Shown here piece after piece: positions 1 through 6,501 of a stretch of DNA of 8,980 nt. The first letter of the stretch is position 1, and the number at the start of each line of letters is the position of its first letter. The stretch comes from an uncultured Eubacteriales bacterium (GTDB taxonomy: Bacteria > Bacillota > Clostridia > Monoglobales > Monoglobaceae). The stretch is from assembly GCA_900555375.1 (NCBI GenBank), contig USLC01000017.1:1-8980 (forward strand). The letters run 5' to 3'. The position numbers and the translations under genes are program-made. Below the pieces are notes generated by a model that saw only the letters and a program-made list of their open reading frames with translations, searched no databases and was not told the origin of the DNA.

Positions 1-34
1 CAGCCACATTTTTTATATGAAGTTCTCTAAGCAC
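1..34 (-). CDS. recN: recN, DNA repair protein RecN, N-terminal fragment (runs off window)
   Basis: Only the first 11 codons are in the window. Read from a GTG at 34-32 they give (M)LRELHIKNVA, which matches the usual RecN opening, the first beta strand of an SMC-like ATPase head. RecN is a cytoplasmic ATPase acting in double-strand break repair. The GTG start is supported by a G-rich Shine-Dalgarno sequence (GGGGAGGA at 48-41) about 6 nt upstream, and by the place of recN after nadK in clostridial genomes. The gap to the nadK stop is 17 nt, so the two are probably cotranscribed. The identification rests on 11 residues plus context; a different gene is possible but unlikely. Confidence 0.75.
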   Translation of the reverse strand, partial: MLRELHIKNVA

Positions 35-40
35 AATTCT

Positions 41-48
41 TCCTCCCC
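41..48 (-). promoter_or_regulatory. Shine-Dalgarno of recN
   Basis: On the minus strand GGGGAGGA lies just after the nadK stop codon and 6 nt before the GTG at 34. It decides the start: the overlapping TTG at 36-34 opens another frame that stops after seven codons, while the GTG frame stays open and gives a RecN-like N-terminus. Confidence 0.7.
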
Positions 49-51
49 TCG

Positions 52-900
52 TCAGTCAGACAGCTTTTCTCTAAGCACATCAAAAAAGTTTCTGCCGCTT
101 TGCTTAATCAGCCGCGTACGGTATTTTGATTTTGTTATCTTTATAAACTCATCGTTTTCAAGAGTTCCGCGCGTCTCTCCGTCCACAAGAATCATCATCT
201 CCGACCGATACGGCTTTGCGGGCGAAATCCATATCTCGTCATTGCCCGGAACAACCATCGACCGCGCCTTTAAAGTATGAGGACAAATCGGTGTTATAAT
301 CATCGCGTCAAGGTCGGGGTGCAGAACCGCGCCGCCGGCAGAGAGCGAATACGCCGTTGAACCGACAGCCGTTGCCGCAATCAGTCCATCGGCTGAGTAT
401 GAGCCGATGTTGGTTCCGTTTACCGCTGCGGTAACATTTATCATCTTGGACGCGCCGCCTGCCGCGGCTACTATCTCATTAAGTGCCAGAAAGCGCTCGC
501 CCTCTACACCCTGTCTGACTACAACAGCGTCAAGCATCATACAGCTTGTCACGCTGTAATCGTCATTAAAAATACTTTCAAATATCGAATAGTCGCCCTT
601 TTCCGCCTGAGACAAAAAACCTAAGTTTCCGAGGTTTATACCGATTATCGGCACGCCCAGCACAGCCGCCTGCGGAGCGATATTTAAAATTGTTCCGTCT
701 CCGCCAAGCACCGCGGCGGCATCGGCACGCCGAAGAATTTCATCAACGCTTCCGTAACTTATATTGCCGCCAAGCTTTGGCTCAAACCTTTTCTCGGCAA
801 AGACATTTGCCTTATAGCTGTGCAGTATATCGATTATCTTCTTAGTTTCCGTCAAGCCGATATCCCTTGAAACGTTTGGTATCACCGCAATATTCTTCAA
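52..900 (-). CDS. nadK: NAD kinase (inorganic polyphosphate/ATP-NAD kinase)
   Basis: Cytoplasmic enzyme that phosphorylates NAD to NADP, using ATP or polyphosphate; the only route to NADP in most bacteria. The 282-residue product has the usual family length. The GGDGT motif is at residues 66-70, with the catalytic aspartate at 68. The conserved NE pair is at 141-142. A glycine-rich NAD-binding segment beginning DGLIAATAVGSTAYS is at 171-185, PICPHTL is at 204-210, and a DGE near the C-terminus is at 240-242. The start codon is TTG (900-898); it is chosen because a strong ribosome binding site (GAGGTGG, 912-906) sits 5 nt upstream and the protein then opens with the expected beta strand (MKNIAVIPN). 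The gene lies 17 nt after tlyA and 17 nt before recN. In many relatives argR lies between nadK and recN; it is absent here. Confidence 0.97.
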   Translation of the reverse strand: MKNIAVIPNVSRDIGLTETKKIIDILHSYKANVFAEKRFEPKLGGNISYGSVDEILRRADAAAVLGGDGTILNIAPQAAVLGVPIIGINLGNLGFLSQAEKGDYSIFESIFNDDYSVTSCMMLDAVVVRQGVEGERFLALNEIVAAAGGASKMINVTAAVNGTNIGSYSADGLIAATAVGSTAYSLSAGGAVLHPDLDAMIITPICPHTLKARSMVVPGNDEIWISPAKPYRSEMMILVDGETRGTLENDEFIKITKSKYRTRLIKQSGRNFFDVLREKLSD

Positions 901-905
901 CTACG

Positions 906-912
906 CCACCTC
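906..912 (-). promoter_or_regulatory. Shine-Dalgarno of nadK (supports a TTG start)
   Basis: GAGGTGG on the minus strand, 5 nt before the TTG at 900-898 and inside the 17-nt gap after the tlyA stop. It supports the non-ATG start of nadK. Confidence 0.7.
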
Positions 913-917
913 TTTTT

Positions 918-1712
918 CTACCTCGCAAGCTCGTGTGATTTGTCGACCAATGCGTCAATGTCAATATATGCGTCCTCACCCGATTTTGATATATACATTA
1001 AATATTCTATGTTCCCTTCGGGTCCCTTTATCGGCGAAAAATCAAGTCCGCGGATTTTAAATCCGACTTCCCGCGTGAAGTCAAATACCCTGTGAATCAC
1101 TTCTTTATGAACAACCGCGTCGCGTACAACGCCCTTCTTGCCGACCTTGTCGCGGCCTGCCTCAAACTGCGGCTTTATCAGGCATATGCCCTCCGCGTCG
1201 TCTGTCGAAAGCTTCCACGCAACGGGCAGAACAAGCTTAAGCGATATAAATGACACATCAACCGAAAAAAAGTCTATCTTATCGTCAAGTTTATCCTCTT
1301 CAAGGTATCTTATGTTTGTGCGCTCCATATTTACAACGCGCTCGTCACAGCGCAGAGACCACGCCAGCTGCCCGTAGCCCACGTCAACCGAATATACCTT
1401 TACCGCTCCGTTCTGAAGCATACAGTCTGTAAATCCTCCCGTTGACGCGCCGATATCCATACAAACCTTTTTATCGGGCGAAACAGGAAAGACCTGCATT
1501 GCCTTTTCAAGCTTCAAGCCACCGCGGCTTACATATTTAAGCGCCTTGCTGCGAACCTCTATCTTTTCGTCTCCGTTTATCTGATCTCCGGCTTTTGCCG
1601 CCTTCTGATTATTAACGTACACCTCTCCTGCCATTATAACCGACTGTGCCTCGCTTCGGCTTTTAACCAATCCGTTTTCGGCAAGGTATACGTCAAGTCT
1701 TTGCTTTGCCAT
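918..1712 (-). CDS. tlyA: TlyA-family rRNA 2'-O-methyltransferase (hemolysin A family)
   Basis: Cytoplasmic S-adenosylmethionine-dependent ribose methyltransferase. Studied TlyA proteins methylate cytidines of 16S and/or 23S rRNA and influence capreomycin sensitivity; the old name hemolysin is misleading. The 264-residue protein has an N-terminal S4 RNA-binding domain (about 1-60, with KSRSEAQSVIMAGEVYVN at 17-34) and an FtsJ/RrmJ-like methyltransferase domain. The SAM-binding motif DIGASTGGFTD is at 86-96. A likely K-D-K-E catalytic tetrad is K67 (in SRGGLKL), D152, K180 (in LIKPQFE) and E236 (in NIEYLM). The start is ATG with GAGAGGT just upstream. It lies 46 nt after dxs and 17 nt before nadK, the usual clostridial order. 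Whether it modifies 16S, 23S or both cannot be told from the sequence. Confidence 0.95.
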   Translation of the reverse strand: MAKQRLDVYLAENGLVKSRSEAQSVIMAGEVYVNNQKAAKAGDQINGDEKIEVRSKALKYVSRGGLKLEKAMQVFPVSPDKKVCMDIGASTGGFTDCMLQNGAVKVYSVDVGYGQLAWSLRCDERVVNMERTNIRYLEEDKLDDKIDFFSVDVSFISLKLVLPVAWKLSTDDAEGICLIKPQFEAGRDKVGKKGVVRDAVVHKEVIHRVFDFTREVGFKIRGLDFSPIKGPEGNIEYLMYISKSGEDAYIDIDALVDKSHELAR

Positions 1713-1758
1713 TAAACTTACCTCTCAATAACCGCGGCGGCATCTTCCGCCTGTAAAT

Positions 1759-3591
1759 CTATTTTAAAACCTTAAGTATTTCCTCAGCTATACTCTCGGC
1801 GTCCATTCCGTATTTTTGCTTAAGCTTGCTTACGCTTCCCTGAACAATCGGAACATCGGGATACGCAAAATTCATCACCGGCTGCATAAGAAGAGCCGCA
1901 AGCTGCTGCCCGAAGCCGCCGGTCGCAATGCCGTCTTCGACGCTTGCGACAATCCGCTTGTCTGCGGAATATTCTTTCATAAAATCAACATCTATCGGCT
2001 TTATACAGCGCACGTCCGCAACCGCCGCCGAAACTCCGTTCCTTTCCAGAATTTCAGCCGCTTCAAGCGCGTCACGGACGGTGATTCCCACCGCCGCGAT
2101 AAATACATCGCAGCCATCGCGCACAAGCCGCGGCTTATACGGACTAAGCCTCTCGACGGCTTCATCGCAAACCTCTCCCCTCGGATATCTGACCGCCGCG
2201 GGAGAGTTCATCTTGTTTACCGCAAAATCAAGCATATCAATAAAATCAAGCTTATTTGACGGCGAAAACACCGTCATACCGGGCATCTGCGACATATATG
2301 CGATATCGTACACACCCTGGTGCGTTTCTCCGTCGCTGCCCACAGGTCCGCAGCGGTCTATCGCAAATACAACGTGAAGCTTCATAAGCGAAACATCGTG
2401 TATAATCTGGTCATACGCCCTTTGCAAAAATGTTGAATATATAGCCGCAACAGGCGTTATGCCCGACTTTGCCAGCCCCGCGGAAAAAGTAACCGCGTGC
2501 TGTTCCGCTATTGCAACATCAAAAAATCTGTCGGGAAACCGCTTTGCAAAATCGACAAGCCCCGTTCCGAGAGGCATCGCCGCAGTAATGGCGGCAAGCC
2601 TGTGATTCTTCTCTGCCATTTTGCACATCGCCGCGCCGAAGCAGTCTGACCACGTCTCGCCCAAAACGTTTTTCGGCACGCCCGTACTCTCGTCAAAGCT
2701 TTGAACGCCGTGAAAAAAGTCGGGATTTTTTTCTGCCGGGGCATAGCCCTTACCCTTTTTTGTGTGTATGTGAATCAGCACGGGCTCATTCATATCTTTT
2801 GCCTGCGCCAACACCGCACGCAAATCCTCGATATTGTGTCCGTCTACGGGACCGAGATATTTAAATCCGAAGTCCTCAAATATGGTGTTGGGAAGTATTA
2901 TTCCCCTTACCTTACTTTTTGTGTCCGATATAAACCTCTTCATCGGCGCACCGATTATCGGAATCCTGTCAAGCGTGGATTTTACGTTGGATTTAAGTCT
3001 GAAATATCTTGCCGTACTTCGTATCTTTTTCAAACGGTTTGAAAGCGCGCTGACGTTTTTGGATATTGACATTCCGTTATCATTTAAAATTACCGTTATC
3101 GGAAGCTTCGCGCTGCCTGCGTGATTCATCGCTTCAAATGCCATTCCGCCCGTCATTGCACCGTCGCCTATAACGGCAACGGCTCTTTCATCCGTTTTGT
3201 TAAGTCTTGCCGCCGCCGCAAACCCGGCAGCCGCCGAAATCGAGGTCGAACTGTGCCCCGAATTGAACGCGTCGGATAGGCTCTCGCTTATCTTCGGAAA
3301 GCCCGAAAGCCCCCCGAACTTTCTGAGGGTATCAAATCTGTCGGCACGGCCCGTCAGAATCTTGTGAACATACGACTGATGACCTACGTCCCACACAACT
3401 CTGTCTCTGTACGGGTCAAACTCTAAAAACAGCGCTATTGTCAGTTCAACAACACCGAGGTTTGCCGCCAGATGACCGCCCGCCTTTGATATATGCTTCA
3501 CCAAAAAGCGGCGTATCTCGTCCGCAAGGCAGTACAGCTCATCGATATTCAGATTTTTTAAATCCTTCGGCTCTTTTATCTTCTCAAGCAT
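1759..3591 (-). CDS. dxs: 1-deoxy-D-xylulose-5-phosphate synthase
   Basis: Thiamine-diphosphate enzyme of the cytoplasm that condenses pyruvate with glyceraldehyde 3-phosphate to DXP, the first step of the MEP isoprenoid pathway and a precursor of thiamine and pyridoxal. The 610-residue length is normal. The N-terminal conserved block AGGHLAANLGVVELT is at 37-51 (active-site His40). The ThDP/Mg site GDG is at 142-144, with NDN at 170-172. The pyrimidine-domain motif AEQH is at 362-365 (catalytic Glu363), DRCGPVGSDGETHQG at 412-426, and YPRG at 469-472. A transketolase C-terminal domain follows. In the 412-426 motif C415 and P417 replace the common Ala and Leu/Ile. The ATG start has AAGGA 11 nt upstream. 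It lies 25 nt after the DUF624 gene; the ispA and xseB genes that often precede dxs are not here. Confidence 0.98.
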   Translation of the reverse strand: MLEKIKEPKDLKNLNIDELYCLADEIRRFLVKHISKAGGHLAANLGVVELTIALFLEFDPYRDRVVWDVGHQSYVHKILTGRADRFDTLRKFGGLSGFPKISESLSDAFNSGHSSTSISAAAGFAAAARLNKTDERAVAVIGDGAMTGGMAFEAMNHAGSAKLPITVILNDNGMSISKNVSALSNRLKKIRSTARYFRLKSNVKSTLDRIPIIGAPMKRFISDTKSKVRGIILPNTIFEDFGFKYLGPVDGHNIEDLRAVLAQAKDMNEPVLIHIHTKKGKGYAPAEKNPDFFHGVQSFDESTGVPKNVLGETWSDCFGAAMCKMAEKNHRLAAITAAMPLGTGLVDFAKRFPDRFFDVAIAEQHAVTFSAGLAKSGITPVAAIYSTFLQRAYDQIIHDVSLMKLHVVFAIDRCGPVGSDGETHQGVYDIAYMSQMPGMTVFSPSNKLDFIDMLDFAVNKMNSPAAVRYPRGEVCDEAVERLSPYKPRLVRDGCDVFIAAVGITVRDALEAAEILERNGVSAAVADVRCIKPIDVDFMKEYSADKRIVASVEDGIATGGFGQQLAALLMQPVMNFAYPDVPIVQGSVSKLKQKYGMDAESIAEEILKVLK

Positions 3592-3616
3592 TTTCCGTTT
3601 TGTCCTTATCTGCAGT

Positions 3617-4525
3617 TTATCTCTCTCTGCGCGTTCTTACATCGTCCTCAAAAATAGATTTTGTCTCCTCTGTCTTCTCGGCATCGGGCATCATATCAAG
3701 CATATACTTCTTCATCTTCGGGTACACGTTAAAGTTTACCATAAACGCGGTAAAGCTCTGTGTAAGCAAGACCTCAAGCAGACCAAGCACGATAAGCGCA
3801 ACCAAAAAATACTGTCCCGTGTACAGAACCGCAAATATCGGCAGACCTATGTGAATCATCACCGACAAAAACAATATCAGCAGATTTGACGGAAGCTTTC
3901 CCACCGCAAAAAGCAGAGCGTTTCTGTACAAATCCTTAAGCGAAAGCTTAAACGTTATCATCATCGGATATATATACATATTCATCATAGCAAAAACAAT
4001 GATTATCATATACATAACATATCTTAATGCGCCGATTGCGCCGCTTTGGTGGGTATAAAACATCAATGCAACGTAGCCTACAACAAGCATAACAAGGTTT
4101 ATAAGATAAACCGCCAACGCCTGCTTAAAGTTTGACTTAAACGTATCTTTAAAATCGCTCCATATCCACGCGTGCTCTTCTCTTGCAAAGTTGCGCATAA
4201 TATATGTAATTCCCGCCGTTGCGGGGCCCATTCCGAAAATATTTACAAACAGGTTGGTGCAGAAAAACGCAATGATAAACGTCGCGTATGCGCTGTCTTC
4301 AACCGAAACATTCTCGCCGAACAATCCGCTGCCTGCTATAAAAATCAAAACAAAGACCACCAAAAACGTCGGAATCATCACAAGGCTGTACATAAGATTT
4401 ACTTTAACAAACCTTGTAAACTTTCTGAAAAACAATTCAAAAAATCTGAAAAAACTCCTTTTCTGAGGCGCATCGGGGTCTACCCCCGGGCCCGCCTTCT
4501 CGAATCTGTTTGAAAAAAGTCCCAT
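3617..4525 (-). CDS. DUF624 (YesL-type) integral membrane protein
   Basis: A 302-residue polytopic membrane protein of unknown function. The basic, aromatic N-terminal segment (FFRFFELFFRKF, 25-36) leads into a first hydrophobic segment. The block GPATAGITYIMRNFAREEHA (100-119) followed by WSDFKDTFKSNFKQ (122-135) is typical of DUF624 proteins such as Bacillus YesL. About six membrane segments can be seen, near residues 43-68, 80-100, 136-157, 168-190, 212-235 and 238-262. The C-terminal 35 residues are charged and probably cytoplasmic. It is longer than a typical DUF624 member (about 200 residues), partly from an extended head and tail. The ATG start has TAGGAGA about 8 nt upstream. Family members often lie beside carbohydrate transport genes, but here the gene sits between a ComEA-like gene and dxs, so context gives no clear role. 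The family call is by pattern recognition. Confidence 0.85.
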   Translation of the reverse strand: MGLFSNRFEKAGPGVDPDAPQKRSFFRFFELFFRKFTRFVKVNLMYSLVMIPTFLVVFVLIFIAGSGLFGENVSVEDSAYATFIIAFFCTNLFVNIFGMGPATAGITYIMRNFAREEHAWIWSDFKDTFKSNFKQALAVYLINLVMLVVGYVALMFYTHQSGAIGALRYVMYMIIIVFAMMNMYIYPMMITFKLSLKDLYRNALLFAVGKLPSNLLILFLSVMIHIGLPIFAVLYTGQYFLVALIVLGLLEVLLTQSFTAFMVNFNVYPKMKKYMLDMMPDAEKTEETKSIFEDDVRTRRER

Positions 4526-4573
4526 CTTTATTCTCCTATCTGAATCTTTTATAAATTTTAACCCGCGGCATCG

Positions 4574-5077
4574 CTACTCTACCGTTACATAATCCTTAAG
4601 CTTCTCAAACCTTTTGTCGCCTATGCCCTTAACCTTCTTCAGCTGTTCGATTGAAGTGAACCCTCCGAGCTGTGTGCGAAGCTCTGTTATTCTTTTGGCA
4701 TATGTTTCGCCTATTCCGTCAAGAAGCATAAGCTCTTTTTCATCGGCGGTATTAATATTTATTTTATGCCCGATTGCCGCAAGCTCGGCATTTTTATTGT
4801 CATCCGTATCTTTGGCATCTTTTGCCTCTTCTTTATCCTCTTCGGCCGAATCCGCAGCCCCCTTGCCGTCGGCATCGCCGTCCGAATTTTCATTTATCTG
4901 CCGGTCGTCATTTACATTTGTATTTGTATTTGTATTTGTATTTACATTTGCGACCGCCGCCGCATCGGATATTTCCGCTGCCCTGTCGGCTCTTTTAATC
5001 ATATTAAACCCGATTATATATCCGCATATCAATATTACTGTGCAAGGCAAAACCAGCAGCTTTTTATACTTAGTCAT
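4574..5077 (-). CDS. ComEA-like helix-hairpin-helix DNA-binding protein, membrane anchored
   Basis: A 167-residue protein with three parts. Residues 7-24 form one membrane segment after a basic start (MTKYKK). Residues 30-102 are low-complexity and acidic, with an NT dipeptide run at 46-54 and many D, E, A and K. Residues 105-167 form a ComEA-type double helix-hairpin-helix domain, opening KININTADEKEL with hairpins at GIGETYAKRI (121-130) and GIGDKRFEKL (151-160). By analogy with ComEA the C-terminal domain should lie outside the membrane and bind double-stranded DNA during uptake. The SLBB domain found in many Gram-positive ComEA proteins is missing; the disordered linker may take its place as a spacer. 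No comEB or comEC is present. It starts 2 nt after the hisIE stop and its weak ribosome binding site (AAGG) is inside hisIE, which suggests translational coupling. A DNA-uptake role is inferred, not shown. Confidence 0.85.
   Translation of the reverse strand: MTKYKKLLVLPCTVILICGYIIGFNMIKRADRAAEISDAAAVANVNTNTNTNTNVNDDRQINENSDGDADGKGAADSAEEDKEEAKDAKDTDDNKNAELAAIGHKININTADEKELMLLDGIGETYAKRITELRTQLGGFTSIEQLKKVKGIGDKRFEKLKDYVTVE
4910..4950 (-). repeat. In-frame hexanucleotide tandem repeat in the comEA-like gene
   Basis: Nearly seven copies of a 6-bp unit (ATTTGT/ATTTAC on the plus strand), with four consecutive perfect ATTTGT copies at 4916-4939. On the coding strand it reads as alternating Asn (AAT) and Thr (ACA) or Val (GTA) codons in the linker between membrane anchor and DNA-binding domain. 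Because the unit is two codons long, slippage changes linker length without a frameshift. Confidence 0.9.
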
Positions 5078-5079
5078 AA

Positions 5080-5730
5080 TTACTTATTATACCTTGAGCG
5101 AAGCTCTGCAAATACATCGTCCCAGGTAAGGCCTTCTTCAACGAGGACAACCGCAAGATGATAAAGCAAATCCGCCGTTTCGTATTGAACCTCAGACTTT
5201 ACATAATTCTTTGACGCGATAATGACCTCTGCCGATTCCTCTCCGATTTTTTTGAGCATTTTATCAATTCCCTTTTCAAACAGGTAATTCGTGTACGAGC
5301 CTTCCTTGGGGTTCTTCACTCTGTCCAATATAATATTGTAAACATCGTACAAAATTTTGGGGTTTGTGTCGATGCCTGTCGGAATCTCAACAAGCTTGCC
5401 GTCAACCACTCTGCGATAGAAGCACGACACATTGCCCGTATGACAAGCCGCGCCTATCTGCTCGATTTTAAGCACTATTGCATCTTGATCGCAATCGACA
5501 AGCATCTCTTTAACCAACTGAAGGTGTCCCGAGTGCGAACCCTTTTCCCACAGCTCTTGTCTGCTTCTGCTGAAGTATGTAGCGTGTCCCGTCTCAAGCG
5601 TAAGCTTAATGCTTTCCTCATTCATATATGCAAGCATCAGCACCTCGCCGCTTACCGCGTCCTGTGCCACGGCAGGGATAAGCCCCCTGTCATCAAATTT
5701 AAGGTTTTTGATAAAATCCGTATTTGCCAT
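5080..5730 (-). CDS. hisIE: Bifunctional phosphoribosyl-AMP cyclohydrolase / phosphoribosyl-ATP pyrophosphatase
   Basis: Two-domain cytoplasmic enzyme for steps 2 and 3 of histidine synthesis: the HisE part removes pyrophosphate from PR-ATP and the HisI part opens the adenine ring of PR-AMP. The HisI domain (about 1-115) has SRSRQELWEKGSHSGH at 54-69, the metal-binding DCDQD at 79-83, and the zinc-type cysteines C96 and C103 beside H97. The HisE domain (about 127-216) has the acidic helix motif KKIGEESAEVIIASKN at 160-175 and ETADLLYHL at 184-192. The 216-residue length is usual for the fused form. The ATG start has GAAAGGA about 9 nt upstream. It lies 44 nt after hisA, and hisF, which commonly stands between hisA and hisIE, is absent. 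The stop codon is 2 nt before the comEA-like start. Confidence 0.97.
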   Translation of the reverse strand: MANTDFIKNLKFDDRGLIPAVAQDAVSGEVLMLAYMNEESIKLTLETGHATYFSRSRQELWEKGSHSGHLQLVKEMLVDCDQDAIVLKIEQIGAACHTGNVSCFYRRVVDGKLVEIPTGIDTNPKILYDVYNIILDRVKNPKEGSYTNYLFEKGIDKMLKKIGEESAEVIIASKNYVKSEVQYETADLLYHLAVVLVEEGLTWDDVFAELRSRYNK

Positions 5731-5774
5731 TTTATATTATCCTTTCTTTTTATATCTATATCTTTTTTAAGTTT

Positions 5775-6497
5775 CTACACCGTCTTTTTTGCCTCTTTTA
5801 CCGCCTCGGAAAGATTTATCCTGTCGGTATACAGCGCTTTTCCTATTATCGCGCCCTCTGCCCCCAATTCTCTGAGAGCCTTTATATCCTCAATCGATGT
5901 AACCCCGCCTGAGGCGATTATGTTGACCGAAACAGCGTTTATCATCTCTTTCATCGCCTTTAAGTTCGGGCCGCCGAGCATTCCGTCGGTTGCTATATCC
6001 GTATAAATTATATGCCTTACTCCGATTGATTCCATCTGCTTTGCCAGTTCTGCCGCGGGGGTTCGGCTGACTTCCTCCCAGCCGCAAACTGCCGCCATTC
6101 CGTCTTTTGCGTCAATCCCCACCGCTATTCTGCCGCCGTACTTTAAAACGGCTTCTTTGACAAATTCGGGATTTTTAAGCGCCGATGTGCCTATTATAAC
6201 CCTTTCAACTCCGCCGTTTAAATACTTGTCAACCGTATCGATTGAACGGATTCCGCCGCCGACCTCAATCGGAATATCAACAGCGGCGGCAATCTTTTTT
6301 ATAAGCTCAAAGTTAGGTGTATCACCGCTTTTTGCGCCGTCCAAGTCCACTATATGTATAAACTCTCCGCCTAAGTTCTGCCACTTCTTTGCAACCTCGC
6401 ACGGGTCGTCCGCAAACTTTGTCTTTTGCGAATAATCCCCCTGTACCAGTCTGACGCAGGCACCGTCTATAATATCAATCGCGGGATAAATTGTCAT
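5775..6497 (-). CDS. hisA: ProFAR isomerase, phosphoribosylformimino-AICAR-P isomerase
   Basis: Cytoplasmic (beta/alpha)8-barrel enzyme for step 4 of histidine synthesis, the Amadori rearrangement of ProFAR to PRFAR. The 240-residue length is typical. The first strand IYPAIDIIDG (3-12) holds the likely catalytic Asp8; the second likely catalytic Asp is D129 in AVGIDAKDG. Phosphate-binding loops are visible as EVGGGIRS (78-85) with GTSA (103-106), and ASGGVTS (195-201) with IIGKALY (217-223). TDIATDGMLGGPN (166-178) is typical of HisA and distinguishes it from HisF. The start is the ATG at 6497: it gives the canonical N-terminus and has a perfect AAGGAGG 9 nt upstream. A longer version from 6539 would overlap hisZG and add 14 non-conserved residues. 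Only 4 nt separate it from hisZG, so translation is probably coupled. Confidence 0.97.
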   Translation of the reverse strand: MTIYPAIDIIDGACVRLVQGDYSQKTKFADDPCEVAKKWQNLGGEFIHIVDLDGAKSGDTPNFELIKKIAAAVDIPIEVGGGIRSIDTVDKYLNGGVERVIIGTSALKNPEFVKEAVLKYGGRIAVGIDAKDGMAAVCGWEEVSRTPAAELAKQMESIGVRHIIYTDIATDGMLGGPNLKAMKEMINAVSVNIIASGGVTSIEDIKALRELGAEGAIIGKALYTDRINLSEAVKEAKKTV

Positions 6498-6501
6498 ATT
6501 C

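Noticed and set aside
34..36. TTG start overlapping the recN GTG.
   Set aside because: The frame it opens ends at a TAA after seven codons.
1736..1751. GC-rich hairpin (GGCGG, 6-nt loop, CCGCC) between dxs and tlyA.
   Set aside because: The stem is only 5 bp and no T-run follows on either strand, so it is not a convincing terminator.
5086..5091. Perfect TATAAT on the minus strand at the end of hisIE, a candidate promoter for comEA-DUF624-dxs.
   Set aside because: At 16-18 bp spacing the upstream hexamers do not resemble TTGACA; the best match (TTGCAG) is only 14 bp away. It is also explained by the Tyr-Asn codons at the end of hisIE. A weak internal promoter remains possible.
4614..5129. 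Plus-strand open frame of 171 codons opposite the comEA-like gene.
   Set aside because: It is antisense to a clear protein domain, is Ser/Phe-rich as expected from reverse reading of an Asp/Lys/Glu-rich gene, and has no homology pattern or ribosome binding site that I can see.
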